NCBI GenBank assembly: GCA_019925095.2 | Contig: CM034388.1 | Coordinates: forward strand, 27,968,934-28,032,933 | DNA: 64,000 bases | Direction: 5' to 3' | Source: Dendrolimus kikuchii | Taxonomy: Eukaryota; Arthropoda; Insecta; Lepidoptera; Lasiocampidae | Shown here: positions 1-14,500 of the stretch, in pieces | Position numbering within the stretch: the first letter of the stretch is position 1 | Layout of the letters: each line of letters begins with the position of its first letter | Program-made: the position numbers and the translations under genes | Notes under the pieces: generated by a model | Told to the model about the DNA's origin: nothing | Databases searched by the model: none | The model's input: only the letters and a program-made list of their open reading frames with translations

Positions 1-1740
1 CGAATATCTGTCTCTTTACTACTGTAGTGTAATTATTCTTCAGGTATGATATTAAATAAAGCAAGGAAAACATTAAAATGAGAAAACACTTATTCATAAT
101 GTGTCACCGCTATGTTTCAAAAGCGTAATTCAATTGTTAATACAATTAAACTATACATCGGTACAGTGCTTACTTTCAAGAACAGTCAAGTTTTCATTTC
201 ATATTGGTCACAATTAAATAATTCAAAACATCTTTACATCACAAAAATAGTGAGTGTCAAGAAGTTTTCTGTGATGTATACAAACGAGTAAAGAATGTTT
301 TGTTCAGGTCAGTCTTAAATTCTTTTTCATGCTTGGGTTTCAGCTGTGTTAGTGTTAAAGATTTAGGCCGTTTCACACAGGTATGGCGCTGAATTTAATG
401 TGTCATTTGAGATGTGATATTGTTAATGATGTTAAATATTGATAGATAAGGTATGTAATATGAATATACACTAATGTGGCTATGCGTTAACGGCATTATT
501 TTTTAACGTTTTGAATAAGACGCATTGGGTCTCAGCTAAAATCTATAACACTAACGCAGATGAAGTCTCATCTTAATGCCAATACTGTGCACTTCTTAAT
601 ATAATCGGTATTGCAACATTTTGATTTATTTCAAGCAGAGGACAAACTTTATATCAATTTTTAAAAAGGATGACAATATTGTTTTTGATTTTAATAAAGA
701 ATTTCAAAGTTATTTCTTTATTGTATTTAAAATCGAAATTACTGATGTTTTAATTATAATAGATATTGAACTCAGAAAACGGACATTAAGTACAATTGAC
801 ACAAGAATAGTAATTTTAGCTGTATGTATTGACCGTTGGGTTTGATGAAAGCAGTGTAAAGTAGTTTGGAATGTTAATAGTTTATCTGTTTCACTGAAAA
901 TCAAGAAAAACCAACTTAATTTTCATTCACAAAACTATATATTTACTGGTTGATAAAAAAAACATTGAAATGCATAATTAAATAACTTCATCAATACCAC
1001 GCATTTCGACATCAATATCCGTTCAATCGGATTGATTGCGTAATCAATGTAACCCAACAAGTCAATACATAAGAAAATCAAATAGTTTTGTGCGTAATAT
1101 ATTCACTTAAAACCATCACAAAATTAGGAGCTACGACAGAAATCTGATTCAATCAGATGGCATTGTGTTCAGTTAATTTTTTTACAGTTTGCTGCGATAA
1201 ACATATTTCATGCACATTTTGAAACATACATATTTTGACATATTACATACATAATTAACAAGATTTTTTTCCACAACTTGCACTGCATTTCGATTTAAAT
1301 TCAGCGCAGCTTATAGCAAAAATATTAATGTGAACTCTATGTTTGTAATATGTAAAATAGGTATTAAAATTGACACAAATTGTGTGCTAAATATGTTTAT
1401 TTCACTAAAAATTCTATAATGCAAATAAACACTTTGGTAACAATAAGCCACTATATTTCTTTTATCAAATAGTTAATTGCCTTAAAATTGTGTTTAAATT
1501 CCCGCGCGAAAATACTAAGTTTAAGCTTACTATAACTGTCATTTTAAATCCTGTTCTAATAATAATAAATACGCTATTTGACCCGTTAATCTTATGCCAT
1601 GAAATCTTGCTACACTCTATAAAATATGGGAGGGTCATTTTATAAGTAAAAAGTAACTCAATTGATACGACTGTCATCTATTTATTTTCCCTTTTTATAA
1701 ATTAAAAACAACATATTGCGATTTGATGCGGCTATAAGTA
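1..1740. other. AT-rich spacer, no gene seen
   Basis: This stretch has only short open frames on either strand, none with a recognisable domain, splice context or codon bias. No repeat family found elsewhere in the window was recognised in it. It lies beyond the 3' end of TMEM39. Confidence 0.5.
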
Positions 1741-1744
1741 TAGT

Positions 1745-2231
1745 AAGTAAACTCTATATAACGACACCGAAGGTACTGGAAAATTTATGTCGTTATAGAG
1801 AGTTGTCGTTAAATGGAAAGAAGTCTGTTACTTTTATCTGACGTCTTTTTCTGCACCAGTAGTTTTGTTGTATTTTTACTTATTTTATTCATATCTTGCG
1901 ATATTGGGGCATGTTTATGATAAAGGAAGTACTTAGAAATTTAGGTATTTCGGAATATTTTAGAAATTTCCGTATGCATGATGCCGACAGTCGAGTTTAT
2001 TACGGGCTAGGATAATAAAGCGTTAAAAGATCGTACACAGCTGCGAGCTTTTACTAGTTTTGGATACTTAACAGGTACTTTTTATTACTTAATTGTTGTC
2101 GTTATTCGGAGTGGGTGTAATGCTCTGAGTGTATCATTGTATGGAAGACAAGCTAAACCAATCAAGTGATTTCGACGCTTAAGGGAGTATGTCGTTAAAT
2201 CGAGTGACGTTACATGGAGTTTACACTGTAT
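1745..2231. mobile_element. MITE-like element with imperfect terminal inverted repeats
   Basis: The left end (AGTAAACTCTATATAACG near 1745) and the reverse complement of the right end (GTAAACTCCATGTAACG, ending near 2231) match closely. The phrase gtcgtta recurs inside. This is inferred to be a non-autonomous DNA element. It overlaps the probable 3' UTR and poly(A) signal of TMEM39, so the gene may use a signal supplied by the element. Confidence 0.4.
2081..2086 (-). promoter_or_regulatory. Candidate poly(A) signal of TMEM39
   Basis: AATAAA on the minus strand, about 240 bases after the TMEM39 stop codon. It is the first canonical hexamer I noticed downstream. It lies inside the MITE-like element. 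Confidence 0.4.
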
Positions 2232-2323
2232 TTTCAAATACATAAGTTATATCAACGAGTGACGACAACGCCATCTAACCGAAACAGACATCAATCCGAT
2301 CCTAATAAGAAACGAAGTTTAAA

Positions 2324-2572
2324 CTAATTAGCATTCTGCAACGACACATTTTTGTCTTGGATCATATTTTCCGCCTTATACACTTTCCACGCGACCAAAT
2401 AGTCGCGAAGCATTTTGAAAAGTGTATAGTAGTTTATGAACAGTAATATTACTATTGACAAGAAATTGTGCCACGGTATCGAGCTGAAGAGGAGGCAAAG
2501 CTGCAACATGATCAAGGACAGTTGCAGGGAAAGCAGTAGACACAGCAACGACGACGGGTTGATGAAGACACT
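2324..2572 (-). CDS. TMEM39: TMEM39 exon 8 (C-terminus)
   Basis: 82 codons plus TAG, with acceptor CCCTTTCAG|AGTGTC, phase 0. It holds two hydrophobic segments, the conserved NYYTLFKMLRDY, and a short polar tail. Confidence 0.93.
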   Translation of the reverse strand, partial: SVFINPSSLLCLLLSLQLSLIMLQLCLLFSSIPWHNFLSIVILLFINYYTLFKMLRDYLVAWKVYKAENMIQDKNVSLQNAN

Positions 2573-5500
2573 CTGAAAGGGAAAACGACAATCAATTCTT
2601 TGGTAGCTTATGGCCAGTTCGTATATATTTCAAATTATTCATTTGCCTTACTATTGGATAAAATCTGACAATCCCCATACGAGTGATGTCAAATTTCTAC
2701 TGATACTAAGGCAAATTAATGAATAGCACGATATATGAACATTTAATAACGCACTCAGAAAACATGTCTTACAAATACGTTTGTATGTATTTAATTTATA
2801 AAATACTAGCGGCCCGTCCCGGCTTCGCACGGGTATCTAAAAATAACTTTTTTGTTGAGGTTAATTACCTACCAAACGAATTCAAAATATTTTCAAGCTA
2901 AAAAGAATTGGATTCCGCACACGACCGTTGCGTAAGGAGCCGACTGCGCGAGTGAGCCGCGCGACACTTTCTTTTCTTGGCATTGACTCCCCTCCCGTAC
3001 GGCCCGTACCCTAGTGACGCTTACATCGCATAAGGTGCTGCGTAGCTAGCCGAGCGGGTGAGCAGCGACCACGCAACTTTTTTCTAATATTTACTTTTTT
3101 AAACTTTTTATATCTTTCGAATGGAATGTCCGAATTGAATAATTCAAAAAGTTATATAAAGGTATTGAAGCAGTCTTGAATATGAAGTAATTTATTTTGA
3201 TAAGGATGAATACCAATATACAAATAAAGGACTTTTTCTAGCGGCGGCATTTCAATTAAGTTTTAAAATAAAAGAACACTTATTGTGGCATAAGTATCAT
3301 AGTTGGACATATGCTGTCGCGACACTTTTTGTAAATAATGATGTGTTCTGCAAAGTCGTAGTATATTTTTTTATTCTATCATCAATAGTTTTCGCAGCGC
3401 AAGCGATGTAAAGAATATTTTAGGTAATTTTTTTACACCTTGGGTTACATTATTGGAGTTTTAGTATAATCCCTAATTTTTTTGAAAATATAATATAACC
3501 TATGTCACCCAGGGATAGTGTGGCTTTCTAACAGTGACAGAATTTTTCAAATCGGTTCAGTAGTTTCGGGGCCTGCAAAGAAACAATCAAATCTTTCCGC
3601 TTTATAATATTATCTATTGTCTGGAAGAGATCGCTTTGTACCCAACTAGACTAATACTAGTTCGTAAGTTCTTCTGTAATAGTGTGCAATAAAGTGTTAT
3701 CTATCTATGTATCTAATATTAGTATAGATGTAGTTCAAGTATGTCTGTTTATGTTCTACCTAATAATCTACACCACCTACATCGCCGATTAGGTTAAATT
3801 GTTCCTTAAGTTAGGTTGCCTGGAAGAGATTGCTCTAAGCGATAAGGCCGCCTATTGTCTCTACCATGACAATATTGTAATCGTGCATTTTTGTAATTGT
3901 ATATTTGGCGAGCACAGACGGACAAAATTTTAAGTTTCATTTTTATAATCTGCTGGTCCGTAGGCTACCTGATTTTTTTCTACCTTTTTCAATTCCATTG
4001 TACAGTCGCGGTATGAAAAGGCTCGCCAATTTTTTAATGTGTTCGTTTAGCGTTCCGCGAGCACATGTTACCTTTTCAAACTTAAGTCACAGAAAAGACT
4101 AGATCACAAAAAAATATGTTTGTTTGATTTTTTACCTTGTCTAAAAAGATTGTTTCGAGATGTAAAATCTTTTTATTGGTTTTAATGTTGATGATAAGCG
4201 TAATAATTATATCCTCTTTGTTTCTGATGATTAAAACTATTGTTAATCTCAGTGTCTGTCATTGCGTTGTCTACACTGCAATTTTCATTTTTCACATTTA
4301 TCTACGTTATAAACGTATCATTTATTAAAATGTTGGCGATACTGTTTCGTGTACTCGTGCAAGCAAAAGTCGACTTTAAGGTGACGAACCTTTTCATACC
4401 GCGACTGTACATGCTCGACCCTACAGATGTCCATTGTATTATATTACGGGTAGTTAGGTGAAGGCACGTACATGGAATCTATGGTGCTTGGAGCAGCCCG
4501 GCTGCGCGGCAACGACGGGCGCCGCGGCCACGTAGGGCACGCCCAGGTGCAGCACCCGGGCGCCGCGCGCCCACAGCCGCCCGCCGGACCACGGCTGGAC
4601 TTCGCAACTGCCATCTGTAGTGTATGCAAACAACCTTGTTACACTCTAAATCATAGAATTTTTGAAATGTGACTAATAAGTAATTTACATATTATTAATT
4701 GATATGTTCGGGCATGTGGAAAGAATGCATGATGAAAGAATGACTAAACAGATATACAATGCAAAAGTGGAGGGATGCAGAAGTCGTGGAAGGCCACGAC
4801 ACACCTTCCGTGATCAAATTGATCGTGTACTAGCAGAAGGTGATGTCAGGAGCCTTAAGAACAGACGAGCGTGCATGACAAGAGTTATGAATGTCAAAGA
4901 GGCAAGTGAGGTGTGTAAGAATAAGCCTAAATGGCACTCTGTTGTTCGTGCCTACCCCGCAAGGGAACTGGCGTGAAGTTATGTATGTATGTATGTAATT
5001 GATATGTTATTGTGGTGAAAATATTCCATCGTTTTGTTTTTTTTTAAGTTTAAGGCTTGGCAACTAGGCCTTTAAGCCAGACGCCGTTGTATTGTAGGCT
5101 ACAATCGACGTCATTCAACGGAGCTCTTGTGAAAACTCGAAAGGCCACATTTGGCTATATAGTTCAAATTTCTCGCAAAAACACATAATTACTACTCAAA
5201 ACCTGTCAATATCCTACAACTATTGTTCATTTTAGAGTAATATTACACATTTTTAGAAAATAAAACTGCACAGCACAACGTCCCCTTTCAGTTCCCGCCA
5301 AAAACTCCCATCGTTTTGTTTATTTATGGTTGGAGACAGAATAATAATTTCCGCAACCGGGCGGCCAGTCGTAAGAGGCGACAAAACAACCCACAGCCAG
5401 GTGGTATGGCATTTGCAGGGTGGTAGGGCATTTGCCCGACTGGATGGTTACCACCCCTGGTCTAGAGTATGCCGCCATAACAACTGAGTTGTGTTCCAGC

Positions 5501-8500
5501 ATTAGTGACCAGGTTCCTGACTCACTTAAGAGAGCAGCAGCGCATTTGTAGCACCTTTGGTGTTACAAATGTCAATAGGCGATGGTAACCGCTTCCCATC
5601 TAGTGGGCCATCTGCCTGTCTGCTGAACTCCTGCAATAAAAATTTATATATATATATATATATATCTGTTTTGTGCTTTGCTTAGTCGATTTTAGAAGCG
5701 ACTAAGGCAGTCTTGGTTAAACGTCGATTTGTACTGCACTTGTTACATGTTTAATGACTGTATAAATTAGTCTCTCCTAGGTTAGACAAAAACTCGTTAT
5801 TCAAAGGCAGAAAAACGTCATCTATTTGTACTTTGACTAAGACTTTGTCAGACTTGAGATTTGATTAGTCAAACCTAGGAGCGCCAGAGCTTCGACGTTT
5901 TACTATATATATTATGTATATATATTTTAATTTCCTTCCCCTCTATTATGTGTGAAGATAGAGGGTTTTTCTTTTCTTCTCTTTAAATAAAGACATCCAA
6001 GTATGAATTCAACATTCACAGACATATGAAAATGTTTAGAAAAGCCATCTCGTCTCTTGTAACTAACCATCATGTTTGGTAGAGTATGGCTTAAGACAGC
6101 CATACTGAACCTTTTTTATATACGGGCCGCATAGAGGTATTAGATCAAGTGCTCCGGGTCGCAACTATATTTTATTAGGTTTTTACTATTAAAACTCATA
6201 GCAGACGGACTGATAGTCCACGTAATGAAATGCGGTTATATCGCAAATCCATTATTTTGTACAGTAGTATGTCAGGCGGGCCACTCGCAAAGGGCTGCAG
6301 ATTGAGTATCGCGGGCCTAAGATAATGACGGTTTACTGTATCACTGACCTAAGATAATAACGGTTTATGGTATCACTGACCTAAGATAATGACGGTTTAG
6401 GGTATCACTGACCTAAGATAATGACGGTTTAGGGTATCACTGACCTAAGATACTGCCGGTTTATTGTATCATTGACCTAAGATACTGCCGGTTTATTGTA
6501 TCATTGACCTAAGATAATGACGGTTTACGGTATCGCTGACCTAAGATAATGACGGTTTATGGTAGCACTGACCTGTACACGAGTTGTCCTGGCTCCAGCG
6601 GCCCAGGTGCAGCGCGGCGCGGTGCGGAACGTCGCAGAGCGCGCCGCACAGCAGCTGGCTGGCGTAGCGCCCGAACAGCCCTCCCCACACGAACGCCACT
6701 TGCTGGGACGCGGCATACACTTCGTAGTACAAATACGACTGGGGAAACAAATACGCTATTGCAGTCAAATCATCCGATACACCCATCATCATACGAAATG
6801 CCACAGCTTCCTTGATAGTGTACCTACTAATCAACCATTAACCAAGCTATCTTGAGTAACAAGTGGATAATTAGTTGAAAAAATTAAATTAATGATCATA
6901 ATCATTTTGCTAGTTTTAGATTTTTTTGCAATCGGTACTCGACACGGTCGACTGCAGATATCGTCTACTTAGCTTAGTCGGATAGTTCTGATTTATGACG
7001 TCATAATTCTTAATGACTCAAATAGCTTATCGATTTTTGTTTTAGTAATATAGAAATAGAAAAAGAAATAAGATAGAGGAGTTTGACCAGAGATCACATA
7101 CAACAACACATAGAGCAGGCTATGCCAAGGCGGCAACCTGACTGCTGTCAATGTGTTGAAAAAAACATGTTAAAAAAATCAGTAAAATAAAGGCTATTTT
7201 CATGTTATATATTTATAATTATTATAATAATTGCGTGCGAGTGGATGGCAGCCTGTCGCCCTGGTTTGACGTTAATATTGGCGTCAGGCAGGGCTGCGTG
7301 CTGTCGGCTTTGCTGTTCATCCTATACCTGGACGATTGTCTCCAGAGAATAAGATTGATGGATGTTGGGGTGCGAATGAGTGATCTAGTTGTAAGCACCT
7401 TGCTTTATGCGGATGATGCCGTGCTTTTAGCCGAATCGCCATCAGAACTGCAAACACTAGTCACAATGATGAAAGATGACTGTCAGGCGAGAGGCTTACA
7501 TTTGAATGCGAAGAAAACAAAGGTTATGGTGTTTGAAAGAGAAGAAACCAGAACGAATGCAAGGATAATGGTCGATGATGTTATCCTGGAGCAAGTGAGT
7601 GAGTTTGTATATCTTGGATGTGCTTTTAGCAGGGATGGAAGGTACACCGCTGATATAGAAAGAAGAGTAAATTTGGGGAATAGTTTGAATGGAGCGTTAG
7701 GTAAACTTCTAGGCGCTAAGAACCTCAGCCAGAAGGCCCAGCTCGCCATACACAACGCGGTGCTGGTACCTACGCTCACGTATGGAAGCGAGAGTTGGGT
7801 ATGGAAGAGAGAGCATGAAAGTAGAGTAAACGCGGTTGAGATGCGAGCACTGCGCAAAATCTGCGGAGTGACGCTCGCGGACCGCGTTCGTAATACCGAA
7901 GTAAGAAAGAGAGTTGGTCTGAAAGAGAGTGTCGGGGTGAAGGTAAGGAAAGGAATGCTCCGGTGGTTCGGGCATGTGGAAAGAATGCATGATGAAAGAA
8001 TGACTAAACAGATATACAATGCAAAAGTGGATGGATGCAGAAGTCGTGGAAGGCCACGACACACCTTCCATGATCAAAGAGTTATTGAGGTTTTAAGTTT
8101 AGACAAAAATTGCTGGTAAATTGGTATATACAACTCATTTTTGACCACAATGTGGGTTGAGTCCTTTCTGCTAAACTACGTCCAATTATAATTATTTATA
8201 ATTAAAATAATTTTGATAGTGCCATTTGTAAAAGTAAGATGATTAAAGGTTATGTGAAAGTACACTCACTTTTATGTACATTGCTTTAGAATTTATTGTA
8301 AAATGGTGTCTACCCCATTAATTTATTTTATTTGGGGGGCTAACAGCTATCATTATTAATAACTAAAAACAATTAATGTAAAATGGTTTACACACCATTA
8401 ACACTACAGATCCCACATCCGTGCGAATAGGCGAAGATACGGTCGAGCGCACGGATCAGTTTAAGTACTTGGGATCTGTACTCAGTGCGTTCGGGGATAT

Positions 8501-11500
8501 CCACCACGACGTCAAGGCCCGTATCGCAGCAGCTTGGGCCAAGTGGCGTGAGGTGACAGGTGTCATTTGTGACCCCAAAATGCCGGTTAAATTAAAAGGA
8601 CAGGTCTATAAATCCATCATTAGACCTGTCCTTTTGTATGGCAGTGAAGCGTGGCCTGTACTTAAGCGACACAAGCAATAACTGCGTGTCACGGAGATGA
8701 ATATGCTGCGATGGATGTGTGGAGTGACGCGGAGAGACCGGGTCAGGAACTCCCGCATCCGCGGCAGTCTTCATGTCCGTGACATAGCAGACAAACTGCA
8801 AGAGTGTCGCTTACGCTGGTACGGCCACGTTTTACGGAGACCGGCTAATTATGTAGGGAACAAATGTCTAGCCATGCCGCCACCGCCAGCTCCCGGTCGA
8901 AGGGGAAGGCCCAAGAAATGTTGGCTTGACGTTGTGAAGGATGACATGCGTACCAATGGTCTCAAAACGGGGGATGCAGAAGACCGCGCGAAGTGGAGGA
9001 GAAAAAGTAGGAAAGCGGACCCTGGGCGTCGGAGTGAAAGCTCCGAACGCAACCGGGATTTAACGCTCGGATGATGATGATGGTTTACACACCATTGGGT
9101 GTTTAACCTGTTTTAGACAGAGAGAATTGTCTCTCTCTCTCTCTTTTCTTTCACCATCCCCGATTATTTGAAGTTGGCACAATATGTCTTTTACTTCCCT
9201 ACTCCTCTATTCTGACAGACGTCCTCTGTCACACAACAAATAATCATATCGTCCCTCACACGATCCAACCATCTCTTTTTTGTCTCAAACCACCAATTAA
9301 TGATTAGATATTTTCATGGAAAACTGTTCTCTCTCTCTATGCAGCAACCAGTTGACATAATATAATAAACGACAAACCAAGAATCATTGGTTTTATTTCA
9401 TTAAAATTTGCAGTACAAATGACAATGTCAGAATTACTTATAAGTTATTTCTAAACACATCAATGTAGATCTATATGAAAGTAACAAAGAGTTTTGATAG
9501 TACACCACACCAGTGGTGCGGAGTCTGCGGAGTGACGCTCGCGGACCGCGTTCGTAATACCGAAGTAAGAAAGAGAGTTGGTCTGAAAGAGAGTGTCGGG
9601 GTGAAGGTAAGGAAAGGAATGCTCCGGTGGTTCGGGCATGTGGAAAGAATGCATGATGATAGAATGACTAAACAGATATACAATGCAAAAGTGGATGGAT
9701 GCAGAAGTCGTGGAAGGCCACGACACACCTTCCATGATCGAATTGATCGTGTACTAGCGGAGGGTGATGTCAGGAGCCTTAAGAACAGACGAGCTTGCAT
9801 GACAAGAGTTATGAATGTCAAAGAGGCAAGTGAGGTGTGTAAGAATAAGCCTAAATGGCACTCTGTTGTTCGTGCCTACCCCGCAAGGGAACTGGCGTGA
9901 AGTTATGTATGTATATATGTATGTACCACACCAGTATAATAAAAGGGTTATCACCACTGTATTGATTGCTGCTTATACAGAGACAACTGAGATGGTGCGG
10001 CCACGTTGTACGCATGAAAGACACTAGAATGCCTAAAGCTGTCTTTTACTCACAGCTTAAGGACGGAAAGCGCAAATCTGGCGGTCAATTTCTGCGTTAC
10101 AGGGACGTACTCAAGCGCCATTTGTCTGCATGTGACATCCCAAGTGACGGCTGGGAAGACCTTGCTCTACAAAGAAGGGAGTGGCGTAACTCTATTGATA
10201 AGGCTGTTGCTGCCTTCGAAACGCAGCGCGTAGAACACTCTGACGAGCAACGCCTTATCAAAAAGAACCGCCCTAAAATCTCCTACAACTATACATACGA
10301 CTCATCAGGACAGCTATATTGCGCTCCTTGCAAAAGAATTTTTAAAACCAAATTTGGGTTCGCTCGTCACCTGCGCTCGCATAGCCGGACATGACAAGGT
10401 TCACCGTTGACGGATACGTCAAGGAGGACTATATAACTGGTTGCTGCATAAAACTAAGATATACTTTTGTGTGCTAAAAGGATGGACGAGCCTGAATGTA
10501 TGCATGAAAAAATTGTATCAATAAAAACCCTGTCTTAGAAAAACAGTCTAAGCTGTACATGAATCACCTGAAACCTGGGAATATGAATCTTGAGCCAGCA
10601 AACTCAGGTATAGCTACATCATTGGAATAAGATCCGTGCAGGAACGGAGAAAGAATACAATTTCCTGCGGCCGGGCGGCCTGTTGTAAGAGTCGACTTAA
10701 CAACCCACAGCCAGGTGGTAGGGCATTTGCCCGACTGGATGGCTACCACCCCTGGTCTAAAGTATGTCGCCATAATAACCTTGAGTTGTGTTCCGACATT
10801 AGTGACCAGGTTCCAGTTTCTCTTAAGAGCAGCAGCGCATTTGTAGCAACTTTGGTGTTGCAAATGTCCATAGGCGATGGTAACCGCTTTCCATCAAGTG
10901 GGCCGTCTGCCTGTCTGCTGATCTCCTGCAATAATAATAATAATAAAAAATAAGAAGCAGATGCCTATACTACTAAGCTACCACACAACTATAAATAATA
11001 AAATTATGCAAAGTAAATTAAATACACACCTGTGCAAAACAGCAAGGTATAAAACTGGAGTAATAAGCCCCAACAACTGAATTAAACAGTATCTTCTTGA
11101 CCCTCAAGTTGAAGTCTTGCCTCAGGGTGTCAACCTCAGCCCTCACTTGTTCAGGATCATGTGTGCAACAATGCAACGGAGGTGTGTCAGAATTGTTCAG
11201 TTCTAGGAAAGGACTAGCTTGGAAGCCAAATAGCAGGAAATATATTACAGCCCTGTAAATAAATATTCAACTGCCATTATAAATAATTTTAAAGAATATG
11301 TAAAAAACCTACTATAATAAGAATGTGAACTAATAATAATGTGGAGCATGGACTTTGGAGCATATTTTCTTTCATTGCCCTAAAATCACTACTTCACTTT
11401 ACGATATTCTACCACAAGATTTCGTTGTCCTGTCAGTATTGACTCCTTACTAATTCTGAATAATAATGTTGTATATACATTTTATGTAAATTTTTAATGC

Positions 11501-14500
11501 TTAATAATATGTGCTTATAGTGTAGGTAGCCTAATATAATACATGTTTGATTTTTCCACAGGATTACAGAAGGTGTTTGCAATCGAATATCGATTAATAA
11601 TCTACCATTTTTTTAAATTCCCACACCTGTCACTTTCTACTGCTTACTATGTCATTGGCAAAATCAATTCCTGTCTGTTGGCATCATTCCAGCCAAAAAT
11701 AGAATAGGACTATTGACAAAAAAATTTAATGTAAAATTCATGATTTAAATATATTTTTCAGTTTTTTAAAACTATATTGGACCATGGTTAAAGACACTGT
11801 AAATAATTAGTTATGCCACACAATTTTTTTTTATTAGTAACAGTAGGTAAATATGTATGAACTACATCAATTGATATCATTAAAAAATGTGAAGAAGTAG
11901 TATAAACAATAATATACTTACGGATAGCACAAATAGAAAATTTTTACTAGTGGATATTTGAGTACGATGAAATAAGCACACCATGCTAATGCACCCAGTA
12001 TAACGCCCAATATGAACATCCTGTAAAAAAAGTATAACTGTCATTATAAAATTTGGAAATATCATGATGATTAGATAACCTTCTCACATGGCGGTGGTAA
12101 AGGAAAACATTGCAAACAAGCCAGCACATCTACATACTATACATTAGATATGTAAATAGCTCTTTATTGTAAAGCAATACATAATAGATATACACACCAC
12201 TATATGTAACTAGCTTCTGCCCGCGACTTCGTCAGCGTGGAATAATTGTAAAAATAAGTTTGGTCTTAGCGTGATGATATATAGCCTATAGTCTTCCTCG
12301 ATAAATGGGCTTTCTAACACTGAAAGAACTTTTCAAATCAGACCAGTAGTTCCTGAGATTAGCGCGTTCAAACAAACAAACTCTTCAGCTTTATATATTA
12401 GTATAAGATTATGCACAAAGGGCAGTCTTATAGCTAAACACTAATCCCTATCAGACAACCCCAGACACATGTGAAAGCTACCAGCCCTCCAATGACAATG
12501 GGGCATGTATATCTTGTGAAGACATTATGTGGAGGGCATCATTAGAAAATCTTAGGATTAATATTATTTAATAAAACTAGGTTTTAACAGTTTTAAGCGC
12601 GGTAAAAACGTCGGAATAACAAAAATCAAATAATTACCGCGCTTAAAACCGTTAAAACATAGCTTTATATGTATACAAGTCGCGAAAACTTAAGAAAATA
12701 TTAATATTATTGTTTTGTTAATATGGTGTGAAATTCAGAATGCCGTATCTATTTAAGCTAGGCTAATGAATTGTAGTTATATATTTCATTAAAATCCCTC
12801 AAGTCTTTTAGGCGCATCACTATCCCTTTAGTTAAAATTTTGGCCTTGAATTCATACATTAAAAATTCACTAGCATATAGTAAAATTGAAAAATATGCTA
12901 ATATACCTAATTCTTGGAATGAAATATACATTACATATATATATATATCGTGTACTAGCAGAAGGTGATGTTAGGAGCCTTATGAACAGACGAGCGTGCA
13001 TGACAAGAGTTATGAATGTCAAAGAAGCAAGTGAGGTGTGTAAGAATAAGCCTAAATGGCGCTCTATTGTTCGTGCCTACCCCGCAAGGGAACTGGCGTG
13101 AAGTTATGTATGTATGTATGAAATATACATTGAATACATCGTAAAATAAGTTTTTTCTTTCTTCATAACCACAGGAATGAATTGAATCATCATGAAAAGT
13201 TTAAATTATGTAACTTTAAAGCAGGGATACTTTTTATCATGGAATATAGACAAAGTTCTGTATGATAGGAAGTTTTCGTGTAACTGAACATAAACATAAA
13301 ATACTTTTCATTTCAAAAACTGGCAGTTTCTGCAGAACATAGATTCAATAATTACACCAGCAAAACAAAAAAAAACTCATATTTAAAGAAAAGTATTTAT
13401 GTTCATAGTTGAAATAAAAGTATTAATGTCATCAAGTTTACCTGGCAGCTATAGTTGCATGTGGCATCAATTTTGGCGCCAAAAACGACCTGAGTATTGA
13501 CAAACTTAAGCTCAACAGCAGTCTCCTGAATATTATTGTCACAATAAATGCTACGAGATGTGGATCAATTAAGTAGAAATTCTGAAAATATAAAAAAGAT
13601 ATTTTCTTAAATTTTGTAACTGAACCATAATGCCTGATACAGGATTTATTTGTATGTGCCTTGACTTGCTAATTATAATGAATCCTATTGTTGGTCTCGG
13701 CTTCCTCTATTTTTTTATTGCAGGTGTTCCACAGACAGGTAGATGGCCAATTGACGGAAAGTGGTTACCATTGCCTATGGACATTTGCAAACACTGAAGG
13801 TGCTACAAATGCGCTGCTGCTCTCTTAAGGGAGACTAGAACCTGGCCACCAATGCCGGAACACAACTCAAGGTTGTTATGTCGACATACTTTAAACCAGG
13901 GGTGGCAACCATCCAGTCGGGCAAATTCCCTACCACCTGGCTATGGGTTGTTTTGTCGCCTCTTACAACAGGCCGCCTGGCCGCAGGAAATTGTATTCTT
14001 TCTCCATTGTTGCACAGAGTAAAAAGTCCTCTATGTAAACTCAGTCATTTATTCATAACAGTGTTGTTACACATCTAAGATTTATATGTATTATTAATAA
14101 ATTTGTAATTAACTGTATAGAGAAACAGAGTGTATAGGAACAGATAACATAAGTACAACACTTATTCATGTACAATTGGTGGGTTTCCAATTTTGATTTC
14201 AGGTTTCCATACAATATTTTCCTTTACTGATGGTAATAATAATAACACATGTGGTACATCTGGTAATAATAACACTACAAATATTAATTGCTTTAGACAA
14301 TCTACTTAAGTGATACATCATTAGACTGAGATATCATAATAGGAATAACACAACTTTGTGATATCATTTTCTAACTGAATATAAAGACCATTATACAAAC
14401 TAAAAATGTCTCCATAGCTGAATTGCTTGCAATAAAATACCACAATTTACTGAAAAATGCTTTACTAGGTCATAATCACAAAATATTAGGTGCCTTACCA

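Noticed and set aside
6316..6571. Eight regularly spaced repeats as a CRISPR array
   Set aside because: The units are contiguous with no unique spacers, and the sequence is a eukaryotic intron.
7483..8064. 193-codon minus-strand frame
   Set aside because: Antisense shadow of the LINE B reverse transcriptase.
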